64,000 nt of DNA from Polaribacter sp. IC066 (GTDB taxonomy: Bacteria; Bacteroidota; Bacteroidia; Flavobacteriales; Flavobacteriaceae): positions 1 to 64,000 of the forward strand of contig NZ_VORR01000016.1 in NCBI RefSeq assembly GCF_007997085.1, read 5' to 3'. The notes beneath the pieces were generated by a model that was given only the letters and a program-made list of their open reading frames with translations, was not told where the DNA came from and ran no database searches. Each line of letters opens with the position of its first letter. Position 1 is the stretch's first letter. The translations under genes and the position numbers were made by a program. Shown here in pieces: positions 42,713-51,640 of the stretch.

Positions 42713-43948
42713 ATGGCAATCGTAAATCCTTTTAAAGCAGTAAGACCAAGCAGAGACAAGGTTGCTTTGGTATCTTCAAAATCGTATGAAGCGTATACGC
42801 ATGCTGAATTAGGTGCTAAATTAGATTTTAATCCGTATTCTTTTTTACACATTGTAAATCCTGATTATAAATTTTTACAAGAGGTTTCTACCGAAAGACG
42901 ATTTCTATCGGTACATAATAGATATGAAGATTTTAAAAGGAATCAAATTTTTATAAAAGATAAAATTCCTGCATTTTACATTTATGAAAGAATAGATGCA
43001 CAGCATTCTTTTTGCGGAATTATCGGAGCCACAAGTATTGCTGATTATTTGAATGGTGATATTAAAAAACATGAAGGTACCATCAGTAAAAGAGAGCGTC
43101 TTTTTCAAAAATATCTAAAAATAATCGGCTTTAATGCAGAACCTATTTTATTAACTTTTAAGGATGATGAAACGATCGCAGAAATCATCACCCAAGAAAA
43201 AAAAAAAAGACCAGAATATGAATTCTCTACAACAGATAAAAAATTACATAAACTTTGGTTGGTCACAGATGAGAACATCACCCAAAAAATAAGAAAAGCT
43301 TTTGCAAAAATAAAAACGTTATATATTGCTGATGGTCATCACAGAACTGCATCTTCTGCTTTGTTAGCAAAAGATTTAGCGTCAGAAAACGAAAATCACA
43401 CAGGAAATGAAGCATATAACTTTTTTATGAGTTATCTTATCCCTGAATCGCAATTGGATATTGCCGAATTTAACCGATTTGTAAAAGATTTAAACGGATT
43501 ATCGCTTACTGAATTTTTAGGAAAATTAAGTGTTTCTTTTACAATTACAAATCATGGTCAACAAGTATATTTTCCTGATAAAAAACATCATTTTAGCATG
43601 TATGTACATGGTGAATTTTACTCTTTGTATTTAAAAGAAGACGTTTATAAATTTACAGATTCTTTGAGTGCATTAGATGCAGAAATTTTATATAGAACAG
43701 TTTTAAATCCTATTTTAGGTATTGAAGATTTATCAAATAATGATAGAACTGGTCATTCTGATACTAAAAAAGATATCGTTTCTATAAAAACAAAAGTTGA
43801 TTTAGGTTTGTATACCGTTGGTTTTAGTTTAACGCCTGTAACCGTTCATGAAATGAAAGAAATTGCAGATGCTAACTTAAAAATGCCACCAAAAACAACC
43901 TATATTCAGCCAAAATTAAGAAGTGGTTTAACCATTTATGAGTTCTAA
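42713..43948 (+). CDS. DUF1015 family protein
   Basis: 411 aa, full length. Family marks are the N-terminal FKAVRPSRDKVALVSSKSYE (about 5-24), a FLHIVNPD-like segment, RYEDFKRNQIF and IADGHHRTASSALL (about 204-217), the most conserved part. No catalytic function is known; the family often lies with serine or glycine genes. Here it follows serA by 49 nt, so it probably belongs to the serC-serA transcript. Confidence 0.88.
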   Translation: MAIVNPFKAVRPSRDKVALVSSKSYEAYTHAELGAKLDFNPYSFLHIVNPDYKFLQEVSTERRFLSVHNRYEDFKRNQIFIKDKIPAFYIYERIDAQHSFCGIIGATSIADYLNGDIKKHEGTISKRERLFQKYLKIIGFNAEPILLTFKDDETIAEIITQEKKKRPEYEFSTTDKKLHKLWLVTDENITQKIRKAFAKIKTLYIADGHHRTASSALLAKDLASENENHTGNEAYNFFMSYLIPESQLDIAEFNRFVKDLNGLSLTEFLGKLSVSFTITNHGQQVYFPDKKHHFSMYVHGEFYSLYLKEDVYKFTDSLSALDAEILYRTVLNPILGIEDLSNNDRTGHSDTKKDIVSIKTKVDLGLYTVGFSLTPVTVHEMKEIADANLKMPPKTTYIQPKLRSGLTIYEF

Positions 43949-44050
43949 TACTTTAAAAGTTTAGTGAGGTAAAAATTAATGAAGTACGTTTATTGCTGCT
44001 AATAGTCGCAAAAATTTAACAAGAAAGGAACATAAAAACATGGATTTTGT

Positions 44051-44058
44051 TAATTTTG
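44051..44058 (+). promoter_or_regulatory. Probable -7 box upstream of the YggS-type gene
   Basis: TAATTTTG matches TAnnTTTG and lies 96 nt before the start at 44147. The -33 region is poor. Confidence 0.3.
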
Positions 44059-44146
44059 TATCTTGGTAGTAATTTGATAACATCGTCAAATATAAAAAAC
44101 GTTAAATACAGCTTACTTCAGCGTTTCATCCTAAAATATTCTAAAA

Positions 44147-44806
44147 ATGATTACAGAAAATATAAACGAATTTTTATCAAAAATACCAAAAAGTGTAACT
44201 TTAGTTGCTGTTTCTAAAACCAAACCTATCGAAGATTTACAAGAAGCTTACGATGCTGGGCAGCGAGTTTTTGGTGAAAATAAAATTCAAGAAATGGCTA
44301 ATAAATATGATGCCTTGCCAAAAGATATTCAATGGCATATGATTGGTCATTTACAAAGCAATAAGGTAAAATACATGGCTCATTTTGTGAATTTAATTCA
44401 TGGAGTTGATAAATTTAGTACTTTAAAAGAAATTAACAAGCAAGCAAAAAAGCACGATCGCGTAATTAATTGTTTGTTGCAGGCAAAAATTGCCAAAGAA
44501 GATTCAAAATTCGGACTTGCTTTTCATGACATAGAAGAAATTTTAAAATCTACAGAACTAGCAGCGCTTACTCATATAAAAATTGTAGGTTTTATGGGGA
44601 TGGCTACTTTTACCGATGATCAAGAGCAATTAAATGAAGAGTTTTTATCCTTAAAAACTTTTTATGATGCACAAAAATCGCAAACCGATCTTAAAAATTG
44701 TGAAATAGAAGTTTTATCGATGGGGATGAGTGGAGATTATCAACTAGCCATCGAAAACGGAAGTACAATGATTAGAGTAGGTAGCTCTATATTTGGTGCA
44801 CGATAA
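44147..44806 (+). CDS. YggS/PROSC-type PLP homeostasis protein
   Basis: 219 aa. Single-domain alanine-racemase-like barrel. The PLP Lys is K24 in LVAVSKTKPIEDL; GENKIQEMANKY (about 44-55), WHMIGHLQSNKVKYM (about 65-79), HGVDKFSTLKEI, VGFMGMATFTDD (about 148-159) and LSMGMSGDYQLAIENGSTMIR (in parts) are the usual motifs. The family regulates free PLP and shows no enzymatic turnover of its own. The exonuclease gene follows after 34 nt. Confidence 0.93.
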   Translation: MITENINEFLSKIPKSVTLVAVSKTKPIEDLQEAYDAGQRVFGENKIQEMANKYDALPKDIQWHMIGHLQSNKVKYMAHFVNLIHGVDKFSTLKEINKQAKKHDRVINCLLQAKIAKEDSKFGLAFHDIEEILKSTELAALTHIKIVGFMGMATFTDDQEQLNEEFLSLKTFYDAQKSQTDLKNCEIEVLSMGMSGDYQLAIENGSTMIRVGSSIFGAR

Positions 44807-44840
44807 TTAAATTAGTAAACTTTATAAAAAAGGAAAGAAA

Positions 44841-45920
44841 TTGTACGTTATTTTAGACATTGAAACTACAGGAGGTAAATTTAATGAAGAAGGTATTACT
44901 GAAATAGCCATCTATAAATTTGATGGTCATGATGTTGTCGATCAGTTTATATCACTTGTAAACCCAGAGAAACCGATTCAAGAATTTGTTGTAAAACTAA
45001 CAGGCATTAACAATAAAATGTTACGAAATGCCCCAAAATTTTATGAAGTTGCAAAACGTATTGTAGAAATAACCAAAGATTGTATTGTGGTAGCCCATAA
45101 TGCTGCTTTTGATTATCGAATTTTAAGAACAGAATTTGAGCGTTTAGGGTTTGACTTTTACAGAAATACATTGTGTACTGTAGAATTAAGTCAGAATTTA
45201 ATAGAAAACCAGCCTTCTTATAGTTTAGGAAAGCTTACAAAGTCTTTAGGAATACCTATTACCGACAGACACAGAGCAACTGGAGATGCGCTTGCAACCG
45301 TGCAACTTTTTAAGTTACTTTTAGAAAAAGATACTGAAAAAACTATTATTCAGAATTCAGTTAAGTATTTTGATAGAAGATTAGAAAAAGAAAAACTAAA
45401 AAATTTAATTGATGAAATACCTGATACGTTAGGGGTCTATTATGTTCACGATAGTACCGGGAAAGTAATTTTTATAGGCAAAGGCAAAAATATAAAAGCT
45501 GAACTAAATAATCTCTTTATTAAAACATCTAGGCGTGCAGTTAAAATTCAAGAAAGAGCAAGTACTGTTTCTTTTAATAAAACAGGTAATGAACTTTTTA
45601 CTCGCTTAAAGTATTATTTACAGTTAGATAAAATTTCACCGAAATTTAATTTTAAAAAGAAACTTAAAATTAATGAAGAAAACTTTAACAACGATAATTT
45701 TATAATTTTTGATAAAGGTAGAGAGGTTGAAGAACATGCCGTAATACTGATCGAAAACAATATCGTAACTAGCTATGGTTATATCAATTTAGCACACCAA
45801 GAAAATAATTTAGAAATTCTAAAATCTGTTTTAACAAAAATTGAAAATAAAGAGATTTCTAAAACCATTATTAAAAACTACTTAAAGCGAAGTAAGGTTC
45901 AAAAAATCATTAGATTCTAA
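44841..45920 (+). CDS. DnaQ-like DEDDh exonuclease with C-terminal GIY-YIG (UvrC-N-like) domain
   Basis: 359 aa beginning with TTG, preferred because the first residues are the Exo I motif itself (VILDIETTGG, D6 and E8). Exo II is AHNAAFDYRIL (about 85-95) and Exo III HRATGDALAT (about 137-146), the DEDDh type. The second domain (about 190-280) begins with LGVYYVHDSTGKVIFIGKG, like the GIY-YIG nuclease of UvrC but with YY for the GIY core and a degenerate later part. It lacks the other UvrC domains. Exonuclease-GIY-YIG fusions are known in several phyla; a DNA repair role is likely. Confidence 0.85.
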   Translation: MYVILDIETTGGKFNEEGITEIAIYKFDGHDVVDQFISLVNPEKPIQEFVVKLTGINNKMLRNAPKFYEVAKRIVEITKDCIVVAHNAAFDYRILRTEFERLGFDFYRNTLCTVELSQNLIENQPSYSLGKLTKSLGIPITDRHRATGDALATVQLFKLLLEKDTEKTIIQNSVKYFDRRLEKEKLKNLIDEIPDTLGVYYVHDSTGKVIFIGKGKNIKAELNNLFIKTSRRAVKIQERASTVSFNKTGNELFTRLKYYLQLDKISPKFNFKKKLKINEENFNNDNFIIFDKGREVEEHAVILIENNIVTSYGYINLAHQENNLEILKSVLTKIENKEISKTIIKNYLKRSKVQKIIRF

Positions 45921-45922
45921 AA

Positions 45923-46000
45923 CATTCTTGTCAGATAAAAGACTCAAGATTGCTCCGTTTTTATTAGACAAGATTGCTCCGTTTTTATTAGACAAGATTG
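45923..46000 (+). repeat. Dispersed CATTCTTGTC repeat with a 24-bp tandem duplication
   Basis: A 24-bp unit (AGATTGCTCC...ATTAGACA) occurs twice, at 45947-45970 and 45971-45994, and a third copy begins at 45995. The preceding CATTCTTGTCAGATAAAAG and CTCAAGAT recur almost unchanged at 51578-51605, again just behind a stop codon. TCTTG and CAAGA can pair, so this may also work as a weak terminator. Confidence 0.7.
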
Positions 46001-46770
46001 CTTTTAATAATGTGTTTACTAAAATATTGATAGATAGTAAAGAGTATTATTTAGAAGCAACCGATAAGTTTTTCCTTTTGGGTAGGTACCTGTTAAAACA
46101 CTAAATGGGCAAGCAAGAATCATCAACTATAAAAAAGAAAGTAATTGGGTTTATGTAAGTTTGAAAATTAAATCTTCAAAAAATGTTACTGCTAATTTAG
46201 TTTTAAATAAAAAAGCTGAACTCACTAAACACTTATTAATTAAAAGGCTAGGCTATGCTACTCAAATACAAAGGAACTAATTAAAGGTATTAGGTTTTGA
46301 AAACTATCTATAAAAATTTACAGCAGATAATCAGGATATTGAAGCAAAAGATTGCATAATTCGTTTTCAAGATAAATTAAACAAAGCATTGCAAAAAGTT
46401 TTCAAAATAAATGTAATGATGACCAATGACTTCATCAAGAAAACAAGAATTACTCCTTCCTTTTTTGATCAACTAAAAGAAATAAATAATACTGTAGCTT
46501 TTGGTTTTGACAAAAAAATAGCTTTGCTTTAAGTTTGGAAATTGCACCCCCCTATTAAAGAACCCTACTCCCAAAAGAAATCGCAAATTCTTTGCCTAAT
46601 AAAGGAGGCCGGTTATTCTTAAAGTAGACAACAAAGGTAAATTATTTCCTATTTACTAAAGAATGTCGCTTAATCAGAAGGCTTACAATTCTGAAGAATA
46701 TTTTGCTTTAAAGAAATTTTTAACAAGTTGTCATTGCAAAAAACTCATATCTAACTTTAGAAAAAAATAA
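45998..46770 (+). pseudogene. Decayed C-terminal part of a DUF3857/DUF3858 transglutaminase-like protein
   Basis: Translating in shifting frames gives, in order: FNNVFTKILIDSKEYYLEATDK, split here as FNNVFTKILIDS and KEYYLEATDK (about 46000-46070); LNGQARIINYKKESNWVYV (about 46100-46160); MMTNDFIKKTRITPSFF (about 46420-46470); PKEIANSLPNKGG (about 46570-46610); and NSEEYFALKKFL up to the stop at 46768-46770. These match the order of the end of the transglutaminase domain, the linker and DUF3858 in large Bacteroidetes secreted proteins. Several frameshifts and stops separate the pieces, and the N-terminal part is missing. Confidence 0.7.
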
Positions 46771-46857
46771 CAGCGAATAAATATCCCTTATCAAATGAAT
46801 TATTAGAATAGAAAAACAATACATTTGATTATATTACTTTATATTCGCCGAGTACAT

Positions 46858-47391
46858 ATGGTAAATCAAGAACTTTTAATTTCGCAGTTTCAGAAGAAAG
46901 ATGTGAAAGCATACGAAAAACTATACAATCTTTATTGTAATAGTATTTCTGGAGTAGTAAATAATATTGTTAAAAATAATGATGTTGCACAAGAAATAAC
47001 CCAAGATGTTTTTATAAAAGCTTGGAACAATGCAGAAAGTTACTCTTCAAAAAAAGGTCGCTTTTTTACATGGATTCTAAATATAGCAAGGAATTCTGCT
47101 ATAGATTACACGCGCTCTAAAAAATTTAAAGAATCTAAACAAAACCTTAATGCCGATTTTCTCGTAGATATATTAGAAACCAGTAGTAGTTTAGATAGCA
47201 CAACGAACACCATTGGCTTAAAAGAATTTGTAACCAAACTAGGTGACTCTTGTAAATCTGTTATAGAATTATTATATTTTAAAGGATTTACACAAAAAGA
47301 AGCATCAGAAGAATTAAGCATGCCTATTGGAACGATTAAAACCAAAAATAGAACGTGCATTGGCGAATTACGAACAATGTTAGGAGTATAA
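46858..47391 (+). CDS. ECF-type RNA polymerase sigma factor
   Basis: 177 aa from the ATG at 46858; an in-frame TTG at 46825 adds 11 non-conserved residues. Sigma-70 region 2 covers about 20-95: DVKAYEKLYNLYCNS, AQEITQDVFIKAWNNAESY, GRFFTWILNIARNSAIDYTRS (in parts). Region 4 covers about 120-175: VIELLYFKGFTQKEASEEL and IGTIKTKNRTCIGELR. It lies 3 nt before a membrane anti-sigma factor gene, the usual pair. The signal it answers to is unknown. Confidence 0.9.
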   Translation: MVNQELLISQFQKKDVKAYEKLYNLYCNSISGVVNNIVKNNDVAQEITQDVFIKAWNNAESYSSKKGRFFTWILNIARNSAIDYTRSKKFKESKQNLNADFLVDILETSSSLDSTTNTIGLKEFVTKLGDSCKSVIELLYFKGFTQKEASEELSMPIGTIKTKNRTCIGELRTMLGV

Positions 47392-47394
47392 AAA

Positions 47395-48171
47395 ATGGAC
47401 AATAAAGAATACATAGCATCTGGAATTTTAGAACTGTACGTCGCAGGCTCGCTTTCTGAAAAAGAAAATGAAGAAGTGTCTGCCCTAATTCAAGAAAATC
47501 CAGAACTACTTGCGGAAGTAATATCTATAGAAAAAGCAATTGTACAATTAACAGCTGCTGCAAAAAAGGACGCTACCTATTCTTTTAACGATATTAAAAA
47601 TCAGTTAAAAGATACGGAAACGAAAGTAATAACATTTCCAAAACCAAACAGAAAACAATATATTGGTTGGGCCGCTGCTTTTATTTTAGGATCTACATTA
47701 CTTTTATCGGTACTTCAAAACAATAGTTTAAAAGAGCAATTAAGCGCAGAAAAACAACAATTAGAAGAACAAATAAATAAATCTTCTAATAGTTTAGCAG
47801 ACGCAGAAAAGTTAATTGAGGTTTTTAGAGATAAAGATATTATTTCAATTCCTTTGGCAGGTCAAACTGTTTCGCCAACTTCGTATGCAAAAGTATATTG
47901 GGATAAAAAAACAAATTCTATTTATTTAGATGCTAAAGGTTTACCAGAACCTCCAGAAGGAAAAGTATATCAAGTTTGGTCTTTAACTTTAGACCCTTTA
48001 ACACCAACAAGTTTGGGTGTTTTAGATACTTTTACTGCAGATGTTAATAAGATTTTTACCATCAGCAATGCAAATCAATCTGAAGCATTTGGTATTACTT
48101 TAGAACCTGCAGGTGGTAGTCTTTCTCCTAATTTAGAGCAATTATATACTTTGGGTGCAGTTGCCTCTTAA
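47395..48171 (+). CDS. Membrane anti-sigma factor (RskA-like)
   Basis: 258 aa. N-terminal anti-sigma domain of the zinc-less or degenerate type (about 1-60: IASGILELYVAGSLSEKENEEV), one membrane segment (YIGWAAAFILGSTLLLSVL, about 88-106), a coiled-coil stretch (about 110-145) and an extracytoplasmic RskA C-terminal domain with VYWDKKTNSIYLDAKGLPEPP and KVYQVWSLTLDP (about 160-205). It should hold the ECF sigma factor encoded 3 nt upstream inactive until a signal releases it. A hairpin terminator follows. Confidence 0.9.
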   Translation: MDNKEYIASGILELYVAGSLSEKENEEVSALIQENPELLAEVISIEKAIVQLTAAAKKDATYSFNDIKNQLKDTETKVITFPKPNRKQYIGWAAAFILGSTLLLSVLQNNSLKEQLSAEKQQLEEQINKSSNSLADAEKLIEVFRDKDIISIPLAGQTVSPTSYAKVYWDKKTNSIYLDAKGLPEPPEGKVYQVWSLTLDPLTPTSLGVLDTFTADVNKIFTISNANQSEAFGITLEPAGGSLSPNLEQLYTLGAVAS

Positions 48172-48231
48172 AGATTAAGTTATACTTTTTTTGAGTAAAG
48201 CTCAATTTTTTAAAATATTATAAATTGAAAT

Positions 48232-48280
48232 AATCCCGCTTTATCTGCTGAACTTGCTTCAGTATTTAGCGGGATTTTGG
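48232..48280. repeat. Dispersed hairpin repeat acting as terminator of the sigma/anti-sigma pair
   Basis: AATCCCGCT (48232-48240) pairs with AGCGGGATT (48268-48276), and CTGAA-CTTGC-TTCAG nests inside. T-rich sequence follows. The whole unit recurs, diverged, at 62864-62909, so it is a REP-like element that may serve as a terminator. Confidence 0.65.
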
Positions 48281-48600
48281 TTTTAATTTATTTGATGAAT
48301 AAAAATATACAGCCTGCTTAGTAAAAGATACGGTCTTAATTCTCAACGATGAAATAGTAAACAATCAGCATAAAATAAAACCTATTAATTAGTTTACTAA
48401 CTCTCTTTTTTCAAAACCAAAAATGCCAAAACAAACTTTATAAAGTGTTTGAAATCTGATAAAAAAAGGAATTCCGTTCGTTTATAAACTTCTATAAAGT
48501 GAATTTCCCTTTCATTTTATTGCACACATAAACAGCCAATAAAATCCAAAAAAATGCTCAAACCATAAAGCTTGCGCATTTATATTTTATTCTAGAAAAC
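48281..48600. other. Intergenic stretch without recognised gene
   Basis: About 320 AT-rich bases between the sigma/anti-sigma terminator and the DUF937 pseudogene. No open frame, strong hairpin or repeat was recognised. Confidence 0.5.
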
Positions 48601-49236
48601 TTACTTTCCAAAAAGACCACTAACATACCTCTAAATCCTTTAGATTCTTTTTTATCGCCCCTTAAAAACATTCCTGCAACATCATCAACAAGACTTACAT
48701 CGCCAACTGCATCTAACATTTTTTCAAGAAAACTTGCTCACCTGCTTCACTGCTACCGCCAAACAAACCTCCAAGAAGTCCCGTTAAATCTCCTGAATGA
48801 TCTAAATTCTGTTCTTTAGTTTGTTTTGCAAAAAACGCATTAAAATAGGAGCTGATACTTTTAAAATATTCGCAACAGAACTTGCATCTAAACCTGCTTT
48901 TTGACCAATAATTTGCTCAACACCTTGTTGCTTGCTCCCTAAAATATGACTTAAAATTCCCGCGCCATCTTGTTTAAGGGCATCTTTTACTCCGCCGCCA
49001 AATAAACCATCAAGATTGTCTAAAATACTACCGTCGTGTTTCCCAGACAAGGCATTCATTAAGCCTGCTGCTCTTTCTGGTGTCTTTGCATTTCTTTCCA
49101 TTGCTTTCATAAGCACAGGTAAAGCCATGGTTAAAACACTACTTGTTTTATTAGAATCATTTCCTGTAGAATCTATTACACCAGCTATTATTGATTTTCC
49201 TAAATCACTATCTAATAAGTCTAAAATTCCTGTCAC
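48601..49236 (-). pseudogene. DUF937 gene broken by about three frameshifts
   Basis: The intact N-terminal part starts at a GTG at 49236 (TGILDLLDSDLGKSIIAGV) and reads on through SSVLTMALPVLMKAME, GLFGGGVKDALKQDGAGILSH (in parts) and APILMRF to a stop at 48802. The family sequence goes on in another frame (FFAKQTKEQNLDHSGDLTG and LLGGLFGGSSEAGEQ), then in a third (KMLDAVGDVSLVDDVAGM), and finally GLFGK with a stop at 48601-48603 in yet another. The shifts lie at a T/A run near 48829, near 48735 and near 48618. DUF937 proteins are small, glycine-rich and of unknown function. Confidence 0.75.
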
Positions 49237-49359
49237 TTTATATTTTTTATAATTAATTGATGTTGTTGCCAAATTTATGACACAATATAGCAATAAAGTC
49301 ACGCTACTTTTAAATATTTTTTTATCTTTCAGCTTCTTAATTAAATTTTAAGTAACCAC

Positions 49360-50685
49360 ATGAAAAAACTCGCATTACATTGGAAAATTTTAATAGGAAT
49401 GGTTTTAGGAATCGTTTTTGGTTTTATAATGAATTCTATAGACGGTGGTAAAGGATTTGTAACCGATTGGGTAAAACCTTTTGGAACTATTTTTATCAAT
49501 CTTTTAAAATTAATTGCAGTACCCTTAATATTGGCTTCTTTAATTAAAGGAATTTCTGATTTAAAAGATATTTCTAAAATTAAAAAAATGGGCTTAAGAA
49601 CAATGGTTATTTATATGATGACTACGGTAGTTGCTATTATTATTGGTTTAGGAATTGTAAATCTCGTGAAACCTGGTGCAGGAATGTCTGCTGATACCAT
49701 AGAAAAAATAAAGGCGAAATATGAAACATCTACCGATGTTGTTGATAAATTAACCAAGGCCTCTACGCAGAAACAATCGGGTCCTTTGCAAGCTTTAGTT
49801 GATATTTTTCCAAGTAATATTTTTACTGCTTTGGGTGATGCTAATATGTTACAGATTATCTTTTTCGCTTTATTTATTGGTATTTCTTTGTTGTTAATTC
49901 CAGAAAAAAAAGCAAAACCTTTAATGAAATTCTTTGATTCTTTAAATGAAGTAGTCATGAAAATGGTCGATTTAATTATGCTATTTGCGCCTTATGCTGT
50001 TTTTGCGTTATTAGCAAACGTTATTATTGCTTTTGATGATATCGAAATTCTTCTTAAACTTTTAGTATACTCTGCTTGCGTTGTTGGTGGTTTATTATTG
50101 ATGATTAGTTTCTATTTGATGTTGGTTTATGTGTATACAAAAAAATCACCTTTATGGTTTTTAAAGCAAATAAGTCCGGCTCAATTATTGGCTTTCTCTA
50201 CAAGTTCTAGTGCGGCAACTTTACCAGTAACCATGGAGAGGGTTGAAGAGCATTTAGGCGTAGATAAAGAAGTTTCAGGCTTTGTATTACCCGTTGGCGC
50301 AACCATAAATATGGACGGCACAAGCTTATACCAAGCCATTGCAGCGGTATTTATTATGCAAGTAGTTTGGCCAGAAGGGTTAACATTTTCTAATCAATTA
50401 ATTATTGTGGCAACCGCATTATTAGCCTCTATTGGTTCGGCAGCCGTGCCAAGTGCAGGTATGGTTATGTTGGTTATTGTACTAGAATCTATTGGCTTTC
50501 CGCCAGAATTATTACCAATTGGTTTAGCATTAATTTTTGCAGTTGATAGACCTTTAGACATGTGCAGAACTACCGTAAATGTTACAGGAGATGCTACAGT
50601 TTCTATGATTGTTGCAAAATCTTTAGGTAAATTACGAGATCCTAAACCAAAAGAATGGGATGACAACTATAAAAAAGAAAAATAA
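49360..50685 (+). CDS. Dicarboxylate/amino acid:cation symporter (DAACS family)
   Basis: 441-aa polytopic inner-membrane carrier. Family marks: LLKLIAVPLILASLIKGISDL (about 48-68, in parts), the first hairpin signature SSSAATLPVTMERVEEHLGV (about 284-303), GATINMDGTSLYQAIAAVF (about 310-328) and the second hairpin plus TM8 motif DRPLDMCRTTVNVTGD (about 391-406). It takes up C4-dicarboxylates or acidic amino acids with Na+ or H+. The exact substrate cannot be told. It is divergent from the DUF937 pseudogene and 26 nt upstream of the sulfurtransferase. Confidence 0.92.
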   Translation: MKKLALHWKILIGMVLGIVFGFIMNSIDGGKGFVTDWVKPFGTIFINLLKLIAVPLILASLIKGISDLKDISKIKKMGLRTMVIYMMTTVVAIIIGLGIVNLVKPGAGMSADTIEKIKAKYETSTDVVDKLTKASTQKQSGPLQALVDIFPSNIFTALGDANMLQIIFFALFIGISLLLIPEKKAKPLMKFFDSLNEVVMKMVDLIMLFAPYAVFALLANVIIAFDDIEILLKLLVYSACVVGGLLLMISFYLMLVYVYTKKSPLWFLKQISPAQLLAFSTSSSAATLPVTMERVEEHLGVDKEVSGFVLPVGATINMDGTSLYQAIAAVFIMQVVWPEGLTFSNQLIIVATALLASIGSAAVPSAGMVMLVIVLESIGFPPELLPIGLALIFAVDRPLDMCRTTVNVTGDATVSMIVAKSLGKLRDPKPKEWDDNYKKEK

Positions 50686-50711
50686 ATTTGTAACATATTA
50701 TTTTTAATAAA

Positions 50712-51557
50712 ATGTTCTTAAAAATTGAGAATCCTTTAGTATCTGCAGATTGGCTTTATAAGCACTTAAATAGCAAAAACCTTATTGTTTTAGATGCTAC
50801 AATTCTGAATGTTACAGATAAAAAACAGCAAGAAATCAACACGAAAAAGCAAGTTAAGGGCGCAGTATTTTTTGATATTAAAAATATTTTTTCTGACACA
50901 AAAAGTCCCTTACCTAATACTGTTTTAACACCAAAAGAATTTGAAGAAAAAGCACAGATTTTTGGAATTCAAAAAAATAGTGCACTTGTAGTTTATGATG
51001 ATTTAGGCATCTACGCATCGCCAAGAGTTTGGTGGATGTTTACCTTAATGGGTTTTACGAACATTGCTATTTTAGATGGAGGTTTCCCTGCATGGAAAGC
51101 TCAAAATTACCCCATAGAAAGCCCTAAACAACGTTCTTTACCAAAAGGAGATTTCGTTGTCAATTATCAATCAGAAAAATTAAAATATACGCAAGATGTT
51201 TTAAAATCAATAGAAAACAACAATTCTATAATCGCAGATGCGCGCTCAAAAGGTCGTTTTTATGCAACAGAACCTGAACCAAGACAAGATTTAAAAACAG
51301 GTCATATACCCACTGCTTTTAGTTTGCCACATTCTGAAATTCTAGAAAATGGTTTTATGAAAACTAAAGACCAATTAAAAACAATTTACGATACTATAAA
51401 TCCGACAAAAAAAGATTTTATTTTCACTTGTGGATCAGGTATTACGGCCTCTGTTTTAGCTTTTGGAGCGGCTTTAATAGATATAAATAATTACGCTGTT
51501 TACGATGGTTCTTGGACAGAATGGGGCTCTACAAATCATTTACCAATAGAAAAATAA
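50712..51557 (+). CDS. Sulfurtransferase (two-domain rhodanese, SseA-like)
   Basis: 281 aa with two rhodanese domains. The N-terminal domain (about 8-130) has the inactive-domain features VVYDDLGIYASPRVWWMF; the C-terminal domain has the active Cys in FTCGSGITASVLA (about 238-250). The loop CGSGITA is of the mercaptopyruvate sulfurtransferase type rather than thiosulfate-specific CRKGVTA. It lies 26 nt behind the symporter gene and may be co-transcribed. A dispersed repeat follows after about 20 nt. Confidence 0.88.
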   Translation: MFLKIENPLVSADWLYKHLNSKNLIVLDATILNVTDKKQQEINTKKQVKGAVFFDIKNIFSDTKSPLPNTVLTPKEFEEKAQIFGIQKNSALVVYDDLGIYASPRVWWMFTLMGFTNIAILDGGFPAWKAQNYPIESPKQRSLPKGDFVVNYQSEKLKYTQDVLKSIENNNSIIADARSKGRFYATEPEPRQDLKTGHIPTAFSLPHSEILENGFMKTKDQLKTIYDTINPTKKDFIFTCGSGITASVLAFGAALIDINNYAVYDGSWTEWGSTNHLPIEK

Positions 51558-51577
51558 AAAACTAATTTAATTGACTT

Positions 51578-51640
51578 CATTCTTGTCCGATAAAAGACTC
51601 AAGATCCCTTCGCTTTTAGAACCAAGACTTGTTTCTAACT
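51578..51640 (+). repeat. Second copy of the dispersed CATTCTTGTC repeat
   Basis: CATTCTTGTCCGATAAAAG and CTCAAGAT match 45923-45949 with few changes. Both copies lie within 25 nt of a stop codon on the same strand. This copy continues with a different tail (CGCTTTTAGAACCAAGACTTG). Confidence 0.6.
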
